NCBI RefSeq assembly: GCF_028767125.1
Contig: NZ_JAKCWP010000014.1
Span: 303-43,362 of the forward strand
Length of the DNA: 43,060 nucleotides
Direction: 5' to 3'
DNA from: Chelativorans sp. YIM 93263
Lineage (GTDB): Bacteria > Pseudomonadota > Alphaproteobacteria > Rhizobiales > Rhizobiaceae
Shown: piece by piece, positions 33,745 to 42,246 of the stretch
Layout: every line of letters begins with the position of its first letter
Position numbering within the stretch: the stretch's first letter is position 1
Notes under the pieces: generated by a model
The model's database searches: none
What the model was told of the DNA's origin: nothing
What the model saw: the letters and a program-made list of their open reading frames with translations, nothing else
Translations under genes and position numbers: made by a program

Positions 33745-34794
33745 TCAGCCGGGCATAGCGGGCGTATCCTCCTTTGGTGTCAGGTGCGTGCGGAAGGACG
33801 GCAGGAGGCTGCCGTCATAGGCCGACATTGGAGTGGCATGCCAGAGGGCGTTGAGGATCGCCTCCTCTGTCGCCTCTACCGCCGCCTTGAAGAAGGCATT
33901 CATGCGGCTTTCGCAAAGCCGAAGTGTGGCGTGGGTGTTGGCGCTGTCGCGTTCGAAAACGTTCGCGGTCGAAAAGGCCAGCGCAATATCGCCGCTTTGA
34001 TGCCCGAGATAGCTGCCGAGGCGACCGAGCGCCGCACCGCTCCGGCGAGACAGGCGGCCAAGTTGGCGCGAGTCCATTGGTGCGTCTGTCGCCATGACGA
34101 TGATGATGGAGCCCATGTCCTCATCATCAAGGTCCGCGCGAGGCGTGTCGGGAAAAAGGCGGCCGAACACCCGCAGATCTGCTTGCTGTCCGAAGTTTGA
34201 AAGAACGAGCGCCCCCACCGAGTAGATGCTGTCGCCGGAAAGCTTGACCTGCCGTGAGGCGGACCCGACCCCTCCGGCAAAGCCGAAAGTTTTCATGCCG
34301 CTACCCGCACCGACGGTGCCCTGGTTGAATTCACCATCTGCATTGGCAATCGCCGTCTCAGCGGTGATCTCCGTTACGCTTAGCGCTTGAATATCGTTCA
34401 CCTGTCCGTCATTGCATTCGAGCACGAGCGGATTGACGGTCGCGCTGCGCCGGCCGATCTTCGGGTTCTGCCCAATGGCGCGCTTGATGAGGGTCGTCGC
34501 GCAGGCCGGCACACTAAAGGTATTGGTGAGCAGGATCGGTGTCTCTATCTCGCCAAGTTCCATGAGTTGCACTAGACCGATGCTTTTGCCGAATCCATTG
34601 AGTATGGCGGCGGCGGCCGGCACTGGCCGGCGGTACAAATCGCCGGCATGGGGCAGTATGGCAGTGACCCCCGTGCAGGCCCCCTCCGCGTGAACGGATT
34701 CGTGCCCTACGCGAACGCCATCAATATCGCAGATCGTGTTAGCTGGGCCCGTCGGCAATTGCCACCAGCCCTTATGTGGGATTGTATCTCGCAT
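33745..34794 (-). CDS. P1 family peptidase (DmpA/BapA-like L-aminopeptidase/D-esterase)
   Basis: A 349-residue Ntn-type aminopeptidase of family P1 (DmpA of Ochrobactrum, beta-peptidyl aminopeptidase BapA). The N-terminus has TICDIDGVRVGHESV; GTVGAGSGMKTFGFAGGVG is the conserved substrate segment. The self-cleavage site should be Gly-Ser in DMGSIIIVMATDAP (residues 228-229 from this ATG), making Ser the nucleophile. The family removes N-terminal residues from D-amino acid amides, beta-peptides or small peptides. The ATG at 34794 is used; a TTG four codons earlier overlaps the permease stop as TTGA and is an alternative. No signal peptide is seen. Confidence 0.92.
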   Translation of the reverse strand: MRDTIPHKGWWQLPTGPANTICDIDGVRVGHESVHAEGACTGVTAILPHAGDLYRRPVPAAAAILNGFGKSIGLVQLMELGEIETPILLTNTFSVPACATTLIKRAIGQNPKIGRRSATVNPLVLECNDGQVNDIQALSVTEITAETAIANADGEFNQGTVGAGSGMKTFGFAGGVGSASRQVKLSGDSIYSVGALVLSNFGQQADLRVFGRLFPDTPRADLDDEDMGSIIIVMATDAPMDSRQLGRLSRRSGAALGRLGSYLGHQSGDIALAFSTANVFERDSANTHATLRLCESRMNAFFKAAVEATEEAILNALWHATPMSAYDGSLLPSFRTHLTPKEDTPAMPG

Positions 34795-34802
34795 GTCTGG
34801 AC

Positions 34803-35702
34803 TCAATTATCGTCTAGCTTCGGATCGAGCGCATCGCGCAGTCCGTCACCCAGTATGTTGAAGCAAAGCACAGTGAGGAAGATGGCCAGACCCGGAAAGA
34901 AGGTCAGATGCCACTTTCCAGCCAGCATGTATTCGCGTCCCGTCGAAAGCATCGCGCCCCATTCCGCGATGGAGGGTTCCACGCCTAACCCAATGAACGA
35001 AAGACTGGTGGCTGTCAGGATGGAAGTGCCGATGCGCATGGTGAAATAGACTATGACCGCACCCAGACCCCCGGGCAGGATATGACGGAACATGATGATG
35101 ACGTTCGATGCTCCCGCAGCGCGTGCTGCTTCAACGTAGGTTGTCTCTTTGAGGCCGAGGGTACCGGAGCGCACGATGCGTGCGAATGCAGGAACGCTAA
35201 AAACGGCAACTGCTATGATGACATTGGTTAGGCCTGCACCGAGGATCGCAACAATGCCGATGGCAAGCAGGATACCCGGAAATGCGAAAAGCACGTCGGC
35301 AACACGCATCACGATCGAATCGAGCCAGCCGCCATAATACCCCGCCAGAAGCCCGGCGATGACACCGATGACGGCGCCGATGGTCACCGACACGAAGCCG
35401 ATGAACATCGAAAGCTTCGCTCCGTTGAGGATGCGGGCAAAGATGTCGCGACCAAATTCATCCGTACCTGCCCAGTGAATGGCGGAGGGGGCACTTAGTG
35501 TGTTCTTGTAGTCGAACTCGTCAGGACCAAAGGGAAGGATCCAAGGCGCGGCCAGCGCTACCAGGAGCATGACGAGCAAGAAAAAGCCGGCGGCGAGCGC
35601 GCCTAAGCGCGTGACGAAGCGTCGCCTGAACTCGCTAAACGGCGAGCGCGCGATCCTTTCCGTTTTCTGCCCGGCCGCCGGTGCGTCGGAAACGAGAGCC
35701 AT
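34803..35702 (-). CDS. Dipeptide-type ABC transporter permease (DppC/GsiD-like)
   Basis: A 299-residue permease with a first helix at GALAAGFFLLVMLLVALAAP, the conserved HWAGTDEFGRDIFARIL, the coupling loop EAARAAGASNVIIMFRHILP, and SFIGLGVEPSIAEWGAML. AGGA lies eight bases before the ATG. It is nine bases downstream of its DppB-type partner. It forms the pore of the second family 5 importer in the window and is not closely similar to the copy at 21131. Confidence 0.93.
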   Translation of the reverse strand: MALVSDAPAAGQKTERIARSPFSEFRRRFVTRLGALAAGFFLLVMLLVALAAPWILPFGPDEFDYKNTLSAPSAIHWAGTDEFGRDIFARILNGAKLSMFIGFVSVTIGAVIGVIAGLLAGYYGGWLDSIVMRVADVLFAFPGILLAIGIVAILGAGLTNVIIAVAVFSVPAFARIVRSGTLGLKETTYVEAARAAGASNVIIMFRHILPGGLGAVIVYFTMRIGTSILTATSLSFIGLGVEPSIAEWGAMLSTGREYMLAGKWHLTFFPGLAIFLTVLCFNILGDGLRDALDPKLDDN

Positions 35703-35711
35703 TTGCGGATC

Positions 35712-36632
35712 CTATTTGTATCGAATGGCAGGGTTGATGAAGCCGTACAGCATATCCACCGCCAAGTTGATCAGAAGGAATTGTAGGGAGAACAGCATGA
35801 TCTCCGCCTGCACGACTGCATAGTCGCGGAAGTTGATGGCATCGAGCAGCAGCGAACCAAGGCCCGGCCAACGGAAGACCTTCTCCACCACGATTGAGCC
35901 TCCGAGTAGAAAGCCGAACTGGAGACCCGCCATCGTGACGACAGGGATAAGCGCGTTGCGCAGGGCGTGCTTCCAGATCACAATGCGCTCGCGCAGGCCC
36001 TTGGCGCGTGCGGTTCGGATAAAATCCTCTCGCGCGACATCGATGACTGCCGAGCGGGTGAACCGGGCCATAACGGCAGCAACGCCTGCGCCCAGCGTGA
36101 TGGAAGGCAGAATGAGGTCGGACGGCTCGTCGAAACCGCTCGTGCCAAGCCAGCCCAGATGGACAGAAAAGAACTGCATCAGAAGCAGGCCGAGCCAAAA
36201 ATTGGGCATCGAAATGCCCGAGACAGCTAAGAACATGCCCGCGTGATCTCCGGCGCTGCCGCGGCGCACCGCTGACACGACCCCCGCAACCAGACCAAAG
36301 ACCACCGACCAGGCGAGCGCGCAGACTGACAGCCAGAAGGTGGGCATGAACGCCCGGCCAATCATCGTGGCGACGGGCTCACCGGTGCGCAGCGAAATAC
36401 CCAAATTGCCGGTGGCCAGGTTCTTCAAAAAGTCCACATACTGCGCAAACAGCGGACGATCCAGATTGAGCGCCTTTCGGATCGCTTCCACTTCCTCCTG
36501 CGTGGCGGATTCGCCGGCAAGCAGCCGTGCCGGGTCACCCGGCAGCGCATGGATGAAGAGGAACACGAATATCGAGATCAGGAAGAGGACTGGCACGAGC
36601 GCTGCCAGCCGTCGCAAAAAGTACTGCAACAT
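35712..36632 (-). CDS. Dipeptide-type ABC transporter permease (DppB/GsiC-like)
   Basis: A 306-residue DppB-type permease: first helix LAALVPVLFLISIFVFLFIH, periplasmic ALPGDPARLLAGESATQEEV, the block GISMPNFWLGLLLMQ, and the coupling loop RTARAKGLRERIVIWKHALRN, ending with NLAVDMLYGFINPAIRY. The Shine-Dalgarno sequence is weak, and the gene begins just after a strong hairpin that follows the binding-protein gene. Confidence 0.93.
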   Translation of the reverse strand: MLQYFLRRLAALVPVLFLISIFVFLFIHALPGDPARLLAGESATQEEVEAIRKALNLDRPLFAQYVDFLKNLATGNLGISLRTGEPVATMIGRAFMPTFWLSVCALAWSVVFGLVAGVVSAVRRGSAGDHAGMFLAVSGISMPNFWLGLLLMQFFSVHLGWLGTSGFDEPSDLILPSITLGAGVAAVMARFTRSAVIDVAREDFIRTARAKGLRERIVIWKHALRNALIPVVTMAGLQFGFLLGGSIVVEKVFRWPGLGSLLLDAINFRDYAVVQAEIMLFSLQFLLINLAVDMLYGFINPAIRYK

Positions 36633-36649
36633 GGGTTTTCATCCGGTGC

Positions 36650-36673
36650 CGGTCCGGCGCAAGCGCCGGACCG
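36650..36673 (-). terminator. Hairpin between binding-protein gene and dppB-like gene
   Basis: A perfect 11-bp GC-rich inverted repeat (36650-36660 and 36663-36673) with almost no loop lies in the 52-base gap between the binding-protein stop and the permease start. No T-tract follows. It probably protects the upstream transcript or causes partial termination, giving more binding protein than membrane components. Confidence 0.6.
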
Positions 36674-36684
36674 TGGTCAATCGG

Positions 36685-38217
36685 CTATTCGTATGCGGCC
36701 TTGGTGAACTGCATCGTTCCGTCCGGCATCTGGAACACGCCGGTAAGCCCCGCCTTCCGGCCTGCCATCTTGTTCTCGATCGCAAGCCAGACGGCGGGCT
36801 CGTCCTTCCATATCTGCTTCTGCGCAACCGAATAGGCCTCACGCCGCTTCTCCGGGTCGGCGGTGTTGAGGGCGTCCTGGATCGCCTTGTCCACCGTCTC
36901 GTTGGAATAAAAGGCCATATTGTAGATCTTCGGAATCCAGCCCTCTGTCGCATAGACCGGGCGCAGGTGCCAATCGGCGTCACCTGTGGAGGGGGACCAG
37001 CCGCCGAGCAGCATATCGAACTCGGCGTTCTCAGGCACCATTGAGGAGAATACCTTCTCTGAGCGTGTCGCACCTTCCATGGGAACGATTTTTGCCCGCA
37101 CATTGATCTGAGAGAGCTGCTGCTGCAGGAACTGCAACATGCGCACGCCGGTGGAGTTGTTGATGCCCCAGATGGTGACGTCCAGGCCATCTTCGTGGCC
37201 GGCTTCGTTCATCAGGCGGCGCGCTTCATCAATGTCGGTGCGTGGTGGCTGCTGGCTTTCGTAGAAGCGGGTGTCGGGTGCAATCGGCGAATCCGGCACC
37301 ACGCCGTGACCCGAATAAACCACGTCTACAAAAGCCTCCTGGTCGACCGCCAGATTAAAGGCACGGCGCACCCGCTCATCCTTGAAATGCTCCTTGAGCA
37401 TGTTCATGGCTGCCGTCCAGACAGTGATGCCTGGCACTTCCAGCACTTCATAATCGCCGCTCGCCTCCACCGATTCGGCAAGCTCGGCCGGCAGAACGTG
37501 GATGAACTGGACCTCGTCGGAAAGCAGCATTGAGACGCGGGTTGAGCTTTCGGTGACGGGATAGAATGTTACCTGTTCGACCTTCGGCCATTCACTGTCC
37601 CAGTAGTCCTCGTTCTTTTCCAGGACCAGCCGCTCGCCCGGAATCCACTGCTTGAACTTGAAAGGCCCGGTGCCGACGGGATGCTTTTCGACGCCCTTCC
37701 CCATCTCTTCCAACGCCTTGGGGCTGTGGATCACCACGGAGGGATGAGCCACGGTATTGATCATTGCACCAAAGGGCTCCCTCAGCTTGAGGACCACCGT
37801 GGTGTCGTCCGGGGTCTCCACTGTGTCCACGACCTTGAAAAGGCTGTTCTTGGCAAGATTTTGCGACTGATCCGCGAGACGGTCGAAATTGGCCTTCACA
37901 GCAGCCGCGTTGAAATCCGTCCCGTCGTGAAACGTCACGCCTTCGCGCAGCTTGAAAGTAAAGGTCTTCGCGTCGTCGCTGCCTTCCCAACTCGTCGCTA
38001 ACTGCGGCACCAGCTTCATATTGTGGTCGAAGCCGATCAAGCGCTCAAGGACGCCGCTGGCCGCTGAGTAATCCACATTGTAGTTGGAGTTATGTGGATC
38101 CATCTTCTGGAAGATCTGATCCATCGCAATAGCCAAATCTGCGGTCATGGCCGGAGTAGCCAGAATGCTACTGGCAAGCAGTGCTGCGCTGTAGGCGGCG
38201 CGTTTGAAGAACGTCAT
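36685..38217 (-). CDS. ABC transporter substrate-binding protein, family 5 (DppA/GsiB type)
   Basis: A 510-residue periplasmic binding protein. A Sec signal (basic MTFFKR, hydrophobic YSAALLASSILAT) ends near residue 23-26. Family motifs are FKLREGVTFHDGTDFNAAAV, KHPVGTGPFKFKQWIPGE and DERVRRAFNLAVDQEAF. GGGAGG precedes the ATG. It lies between the fused ATPase and the permeases. Given the neighbouring peptidases the ligand is likely a short peptide or D-amino-acid-containing peptide. Confidence 0.93.
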   Translation of the reverse strand: MTFFKRAAYSAALLASSILATPAMTADLAIAMDQIFQKMDPHNSNYNVDYSAASGVLERLIGFDHNMKLVPQLATSWEGSDDAKTFTFKLREGVTFHDGTDFNAAAVKANFDRLADQSQNLAKNSLFKVVDTVETPDDTTVVLKLREPFGAMINTVAHPSVVIHSPKALEEMGKGVEKHPVGTGPFKFKQWIPGERLVLEKNEDYWDSEWPKVEQVTFYPVTESSTRVSMLLSDEVQFIHVLPAELAESVEASGDYEVLEVPGITVWTAAMNMLKEHFKDERVRRAFNLAVDQEAFVDVVYSGHGVVPDSPIAPDTRFYESQQPPRTDIDEARRLMNEAGHEDGLDVTIWGINNSTGVRMLQFLQQQLSQINVRAKIVPMEGATRSEKVFSSMVPENAEFDMLLGGWSPSTGDADWHLRPVYATEGWIPKIYNMAFYSNETVDKAIQDALNTADPEKRREAYSVAQKQIWKDEPAVWLAIENKMAGRKAGLTGVFQMPDGTMQFTKAAYE

Positions 38218-38260
38218 GTCTTATCCTCCCAGGATTGCTGCAGTCATTGCATTTTTCGCA

Positions 38261-40120
38261 TCAAGCGGCGCGGATTGCCTGTGATTGCGGTGTGGTGCGC
38301 TGACGCGCGACGTAGTGGCCGGCACCCACTTCTATCATTTCGTTGATGGGCGGAGGGTTGCCGATGGGGTGGACGGGGCTTGGTACCTCGCCCGTTATCA
38401 GCGCACGATCACGGTCCCGCATTCGAGGGTCAGGCATTGGGGCAGCCGCCATAAGCCGCTGGGTGTAGGGGTGGCGTGGATCTTCGAAGACCGCCCGCCG
38501 CGGACCCGTTTCCACGATCTGGCCGAGATACATCACCGCGACGCGGTGGCTGACGCGCTCCACTACAGCCATGTCGTGCGATATGAAGAGATAGGCGATG
38601 CCAAAGCGCTTCTGCAAGTCCATGAGCAGGTTAATCACTTGGGCCTGCACTGAGACGTCCAGCGCCGAGACGGCCTCGTCTGCGATAATTAATTTTGGGT
38701 CGGTGCCCAGCGCGCGCGCAATGGCGATGCGCTGGCGCTGACCGCCTGAGAAGGCGTGCGGATAGCGATTGGCGTGCTCGGCCTTAAGTCCCACCTGCTC
38801 AAGAAGCCAAACCGCCTTGTCGAAAGCGCTTTGCCTATTCTCCAGACCGTGGAGGAGCATTGGCTCGGAAATGGAGTACCCGACGGTCAGCCGTGGATTC
38901 AGTGAGGCGTATGGGTCCTGGAACACAAACTGGATTTGCCGCCGGAGCTTCCGCAGGTCATGCTTTGACAGGCCAGACAGGTCTTCGCCGTTAAACCGGA
39001 GCTTCGTTGCTTCCGCCTCGACGAGGCGGAGGATAGATCGGCCGGTGGTGGATTTCCCGCAGCCAGACTCGCCCACCAGCCCCAGTGTTTCGCCTGGCCA
39101 GAGGTCGAGGTTGAGATGCTCCACCGCATGCACCCGCTTCGTCACGCGACCGAAAAGGCCCTGGCCTATGTCGAAACGTGTCGTCAGGCCATGGACGGAA
39201 AGAAGCGGGTCTTGCGTGTAGTCGATCGCCTGCACCGGTACGCTCTGTTCAGATGCTTCATCGTCGCCCGGTACTGGAAAAGGCACGGGGTTATCCGTCC
39301 CTTTCATCGCGCCCAGATGCGGAACGGCCTTAAGGAGCGCACGCGTATAGGCATGCTGCGGAGCGCGGAAAACCGTCTCCACATCTCCTTCCTCCACCTT
39401 CTCGCCGCGGTACATCACGACGACACGATCCGCGACTTCGGCAACGACGCCCATGTCGTGTGTAATAAACAGGACAGACATCGCCTGCTGATCCTGCAAC
39501 TCTCGGATTAGCCGAAGGATCTGCGCCTGGATTGTCACATCGAGCGCTGTGGTCGGCTCATCCGCGATAAGAAGTTGAGGCCGGCAGGAAAGGGCCATCG
39601 CGATCATCACCCGCTGCCGCATGCCACCGGAAAGCTGGTGCGGGTGGCGCTTCATGGCCTGGACGGCATCGGGTATGCGCACCCGGTTCAGCGTTTCGAG
39701 AGCCACGGCGGCAGCATCAGATCGGCTCTTTCTCTGATGGGTGACGATGGCCTCTATGATCTGGTCGCCAATGGTGAAGACCGGGTTGAGGGACGTCATC
39801 GGCTCTTGAAAAATCATGGCGATCTCGTTGCCACGCATCAGACGAGCCTGCTCCGGATCCAGGCTGCCGATATCGATCACGCTGTTCTCGCGGGTCCTGA
39901 ATGCGATGCTTCCGCCTACGATCCGGCCGCCGCCGAATTCCACCAGACGCATGACCGAAAGCGCGCTCACGGATTTCCCGGAGCCGGATTCGCCAACGAT
40001 CGCGACGGTTTCGCCCTTCTTCACGTGCAGGTCCAGCCCGCGGACGGCCTGCAGAGCATACTCGCCATGGCCAAAGCAGACATTGAGGCCTTTGATGTCG
40101 AGCAGGTTCTTTGCGTCCAT
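38261..40120 (-). CDS. Fused dipeptide ABC transporter ATP-binding protein (two ATPase domains, GsiA-like)
   Basis: A 619-residue protein made of two ABC domains in tandem, the fused DppD-DppF form. The first has GESGSGKS, LSGGMRQRVMIA and LLIADEPTTALDV; the second has GESGCGKST, FSGGQRQRIAIA and LIIADEAVSALDV. Each H-loop (FITHDMGVV, FISHDMAVV) is present, so both sites look active. The ATG at 40120 has AAGGA seven bases upstream; an in-frame ATG six codons earlier would lie before that site. It is the first gene of the minus-strand transporter/peptidase operon, divergent from the LysR gene. Confidence 0.93.
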   Translation of the reverse strand: MDAKNLLDIKGLNVCFGHGEYALQAVRGLDLHVKKGETVAIVGESGSGKSVSALSVMRLVEFGGGRIVGGSIAFRTRENSVIDIGSLDPEQARLMRGNEIAMIFQEPMTSLNPVFTIGDQIIEAIVTHQRKSRSDAAAVALETLNRVRIPDAVQAMKRHPHQLSGGMRQRVMIAMALSCRPQLLIADEPTTALDVTIQAQILRLIRELQDQQAMSVLFITHDMGVVAEVADRVVVMYRGEKVEEGDVETVFRAPQHAYTRALLKAVPHLGAMKGTDNPVPFPVPGDDEASEQSVPVQAIDYTQDPLLSVHGLTTRFDIGQGLFGRVTKRVHAVEHLNLDLWPGETLGLVGESGCGKSTTGRSILRLVEAEATKLRFNGEDLSGLSKHDLRKLRRQIQFVFQDPYASLNPRLTVGYSISEPMLLHGLENRQSAFDKAVWLLEQVGLKAEHANRYPHAFSGGQRQRIAIARALGTDPKLIIADEAVSALDVSVQAQVINLLMDLQKRFGIAYLFISHDMAVVERVSHRVAVMYLGQIVETGPRRAVFEDPRHPYTQRLMAAAPMPDPRMRDRDRALITGEVPSPVHPIGNPPPINEMIEVGAGHYVARQRTTPQSQAIRAA

Positions 40121-40247
40121 TCCACGTTCCTTCCCCACCGGAAGACCCCGACAGCCTGCCGCGATCTTTCTGGACGCTTCTTTCGGCGTGTTACGTACAA
40201 GTGAAGCGGTCGCGGCGTGCTCTGGCCAACGCCGTTTTGGTATAAAC

Positions 40248-40280
40248 TATGCACAATAGGCATAACCCACTTCTTGTGCA
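40248..40280. promoter_or_regulatory. Candidate LysR operator between lysR and the transporter operon
   Basis: Two inverted repeats overlap here. TATGC (40248-40252) and GCATA (40260-40264) form a T-N11-A box of the LysR type. TGCACAA (40250-40256) and TTGTGCA (40274-40280) are perfect seven-base arms 17 bases apart. The site is in the divergent intergenic region, about 30-60 bases before lysR, where LysR regulators normally bind. Confidence 0.5.
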
Positions 40281-40308
40281 GACTCGAAAAGCATGATCGA
40301 TTTCCGGT

Positions 40309-41259
40309 ATGGACATGAAATGGCTGGAAGACTTTCTGGCGCTTGCACAGACGCGAAACTTCTCCCGAGCATCTGAAGAGCGCAACGTCACACAGCCGGC
40401 TTTCAGCCGCCGAATTCGGGCGCTGGAAAGCTGGTTAGGCGCTTCGCTATTCGACCGACGGACATATCCGGTTACATTGACGGCGGAAGGCCGCGCCTTT
40501 CGCGAGACCGCAGAAGACGTCATCGCGGCGCTCTATACGGAGCGGGCCCAGTTCCAAGAGCGATTGCATGTCAACCGACCGGACTTGAGAATCGCTGCCG
40601 CCACTACCCTCAACCTCAACTTCATCCCCGGCTGGCTGCACGGGCTGGAATCGGAAACTGGCCATCTAACGACGCATATCTTCACGGAAAACTTTCACGA
40701 CATGGTCCACCACCTTGCCGAGGGCGAAACAGATCTCGTTTTGCAATACGCACATACGGACGTTCCGTTGCTGTTTGAAGCCTCCCGTTTCGATTCCCGG
40801 GTTCTTGCCGACGAGCCGATGGTTCTGGTTTCCCCAGTAGATAATCAGGGTCGCGCCCTACACGACCCTACTCGCGCTGGCGGGGGCGCTACATTCCCGT
40901 ATATGGGCTATTCGCCCGATGGCTACTTCGCGGAGGTAGAAAAGCTGCTTCTCGGCAGGCGTCAGGGACAAGGCTTGATGATGCAGCGGCTGGGCGAGAG
41001 CCCGACCTCGGAAGTGTTGAAGCGCATGGCGGTCAGATACGGCGCGCTGACGCTCCTGCCCGAAAGCTGCGCGCGTGACGCCGTTGAACGCGGCGAGATG
41101 GTAAGCGTCGGAGGCCTGGAATGGCAGGTGCAGTTGGAAATAAGGCTCTACCGCATGCGCGATTCGCGGCGACCGGCATTGCGCAAACTTTGGGCAGCGC
41201 TAGACAAGCAGGAGCAGGCGGATACCGCCCCACTGGAAATTAGCGAGAGGCAGACATGA
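40309..41259 (+). CDS. LysR family transcriptional regulator
   Basis: A 316-residue LysR-type regulator. The N-terminal winged HTH reads WLEDFLALAQTRNFSRASEE, then NVTQPAFSRRIRALESWLG and LFDRRTYPVTLTAEG. A periplasmic-binding-like effector domain follows. The RNFSRASEERNVTQPAFSRR block resembles the HypT/YjiE branch, but the effector cannot be inferred. There is no clear Shine-Dalgarno sequence; an ATG two codons later is an alternative. It overlaps the D-aminopeptidase gene (ATGA) and diverges from the transporter operon, which it probably controls. Confidence 0.93.
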   Translation: MDMKWLEDFLALAQTRNFSRASEERNVTQPAFSRRIRALESWLGASLFDRRTYPVTLTAEGRAFRETAEDVIAALYTERAQFQERLHVNRPDLRIAAATTLNLNFIPGWLHGLESETGHLTTHIFTENFHDMVHHLAEGETDLVLQYAHTDVPLLFEASRFDSRVLADEPMVLVSPVDNQGRALHDPTRAGGGATFPYMGYSPDGYFAEVEKLLLGRRQGQGLMMQRLGESPTSEVLKRMAVRYGALTLLPESCARDAVERGEMVSVGGLEWQVQLEIRLYRMRDSRRPALRKLWAALDKQEQADTAPLEISERQT

Positions 41260-42077
41260 AGATCTTCATTTCAGTGGACATCGAGGGCGTAGCCGGCGTG
41301 TGCGAAGCTGTACAAGGTCAGCGCGGTAACCCGGAATATGAGACCGCGCGACGACTGATGACTGAAGAAGCCAATGCCGCCATACGTGGTGCCTTCGCCG
41401 CTGGGGCAAGCGAGGTGACGGTCGCGGACTCCCACGGCCCCATGCGCAACATGATGGCCAACGAACTCGACCCGCGTGCAATGCTTGTTGCAGGAAAGCC
41501 ACGTCCCCTTTCAATGATCGAGGGGGTTCGTGAGGATGATGCCGGCGTCGTGCTAATCGGTTTCCATGCGGCCGCCGGACACCTGGGCGTGCTTGCCCAC
41601 ACGATAAGTGGGCTGGCCTTCAGCCGCATCGAAATGAACGGCGTTGTGGTGGGGGAGCCGACCCTTTTCGCCGGCCATGCTGCCGAAATTGGCGTGCCGC
41701 TTCTCGCTGTAAGCGGCGATGATCGGCTGGGCCGGGAAATCCGGGAGCAATTCCCGAATACACGGGTGATCGAAACTAAGACAGCGCTCGGCGCCAGCGC
41801 GGTCCGCAGCCTTTCGCCACAAGCTTCGTGCAAGTTGATTGAGCTGAAAGTAAAGGCAGCTGTCGAGGGGGCCGCAGGTCAACAGCCCCATGCTCCATGC
41901 CGACCGCCGCTACAGGTCGCAGTAACGTTTAACAAGCAGTTGTTCGCCGACGCCGCCTGTCTGCTGCCCACCATCTCGCGTAAGGGCACTACGGAAGTTG
42001 CATTCACCGCCGGAAGTTATGCTGAAGCGATCGGCACGATCTCGGCATTCTCGCTCATCGCGCAGGGGCTTACGTGA
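41256..42077 (+). CDS. dppA: M55 family D-aminopeptidase (DppA-like)
   Basis: A 273-residue zinc peptidase of family M55, whose type member is the self-compartmentalised D-aminopeptidase DppA of Bacillus subtilis. The ligands sit at the same positions as in that enzyme: Asp8 and Glu10 in SVDIEGVAG, His60 in ADSHGP, His104 in GFHAAAG, the catalytic His115 in LAHTISG, and Glu134 in VGEPTLF. The known activity is release of N-terminal D-Ala-type residues from peptides. The ATG overlaps the lysR stop and has GAGAGG upstream, so the two are translated together. Downstream, 116 bases without a gene lead to the IS element. Confidence 0.92.
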   Translation: MKIFISVDIEGVAGVCEAVQGQRGNPEYETARRLMTEEANAAIRGAFAAGASEVTVADSHGPMRNMMANELDPRAMLVAGKPRPLSMIEGVREDDAGVVLIGFHAAAGHLGVLAHTISGLAFSRIEMNGVVVGEPTLFAGHAAEIGVPLLAVSGDDRLGREIREQFPNTRVIETKTALGASAVRSLSPQASCKLIELKVKAAVEGAAGQQPHAPCRPPLQVAVTFNKQLFADAACLLPTISRKGTTEVAFTAGSYAEAIGTISAFSLIAQGLT

Positions 42078-42193
42078 AGATAAATCGCGGTCGAAGGGAC
42101 CGCAACGGCATCTTCAAGCGGGCGCGTGAGGTCACCTTCTCCCGATCATGCCGTTCCGCCGGCTTCAGCAGGCCGGTCACAAGCCTGTCGTCC

Positions 42194-42211
42194 GGTTCTG
42201 TTGCAAATTTT
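42194..42211 (+). repeat. Left terminal inverted repeat of the IS6 element
   Basis: GGTTCTGTTGCAAATTTT, the canonical IS6-family end with the TGTTGCAAA core. It differs from the right end at two positions. Confidence 0.8.
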
Positions 42212-42246
42212 CGTCCGGGTACAGAAACTGCCGGGCGTTAAGGGCT

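Noticed and set aside
33367-34200. 277-codon plus-strand open frame
   Set aside because: Antisense to the racemase and P1 peptidase, both with clear catalytic motifs.
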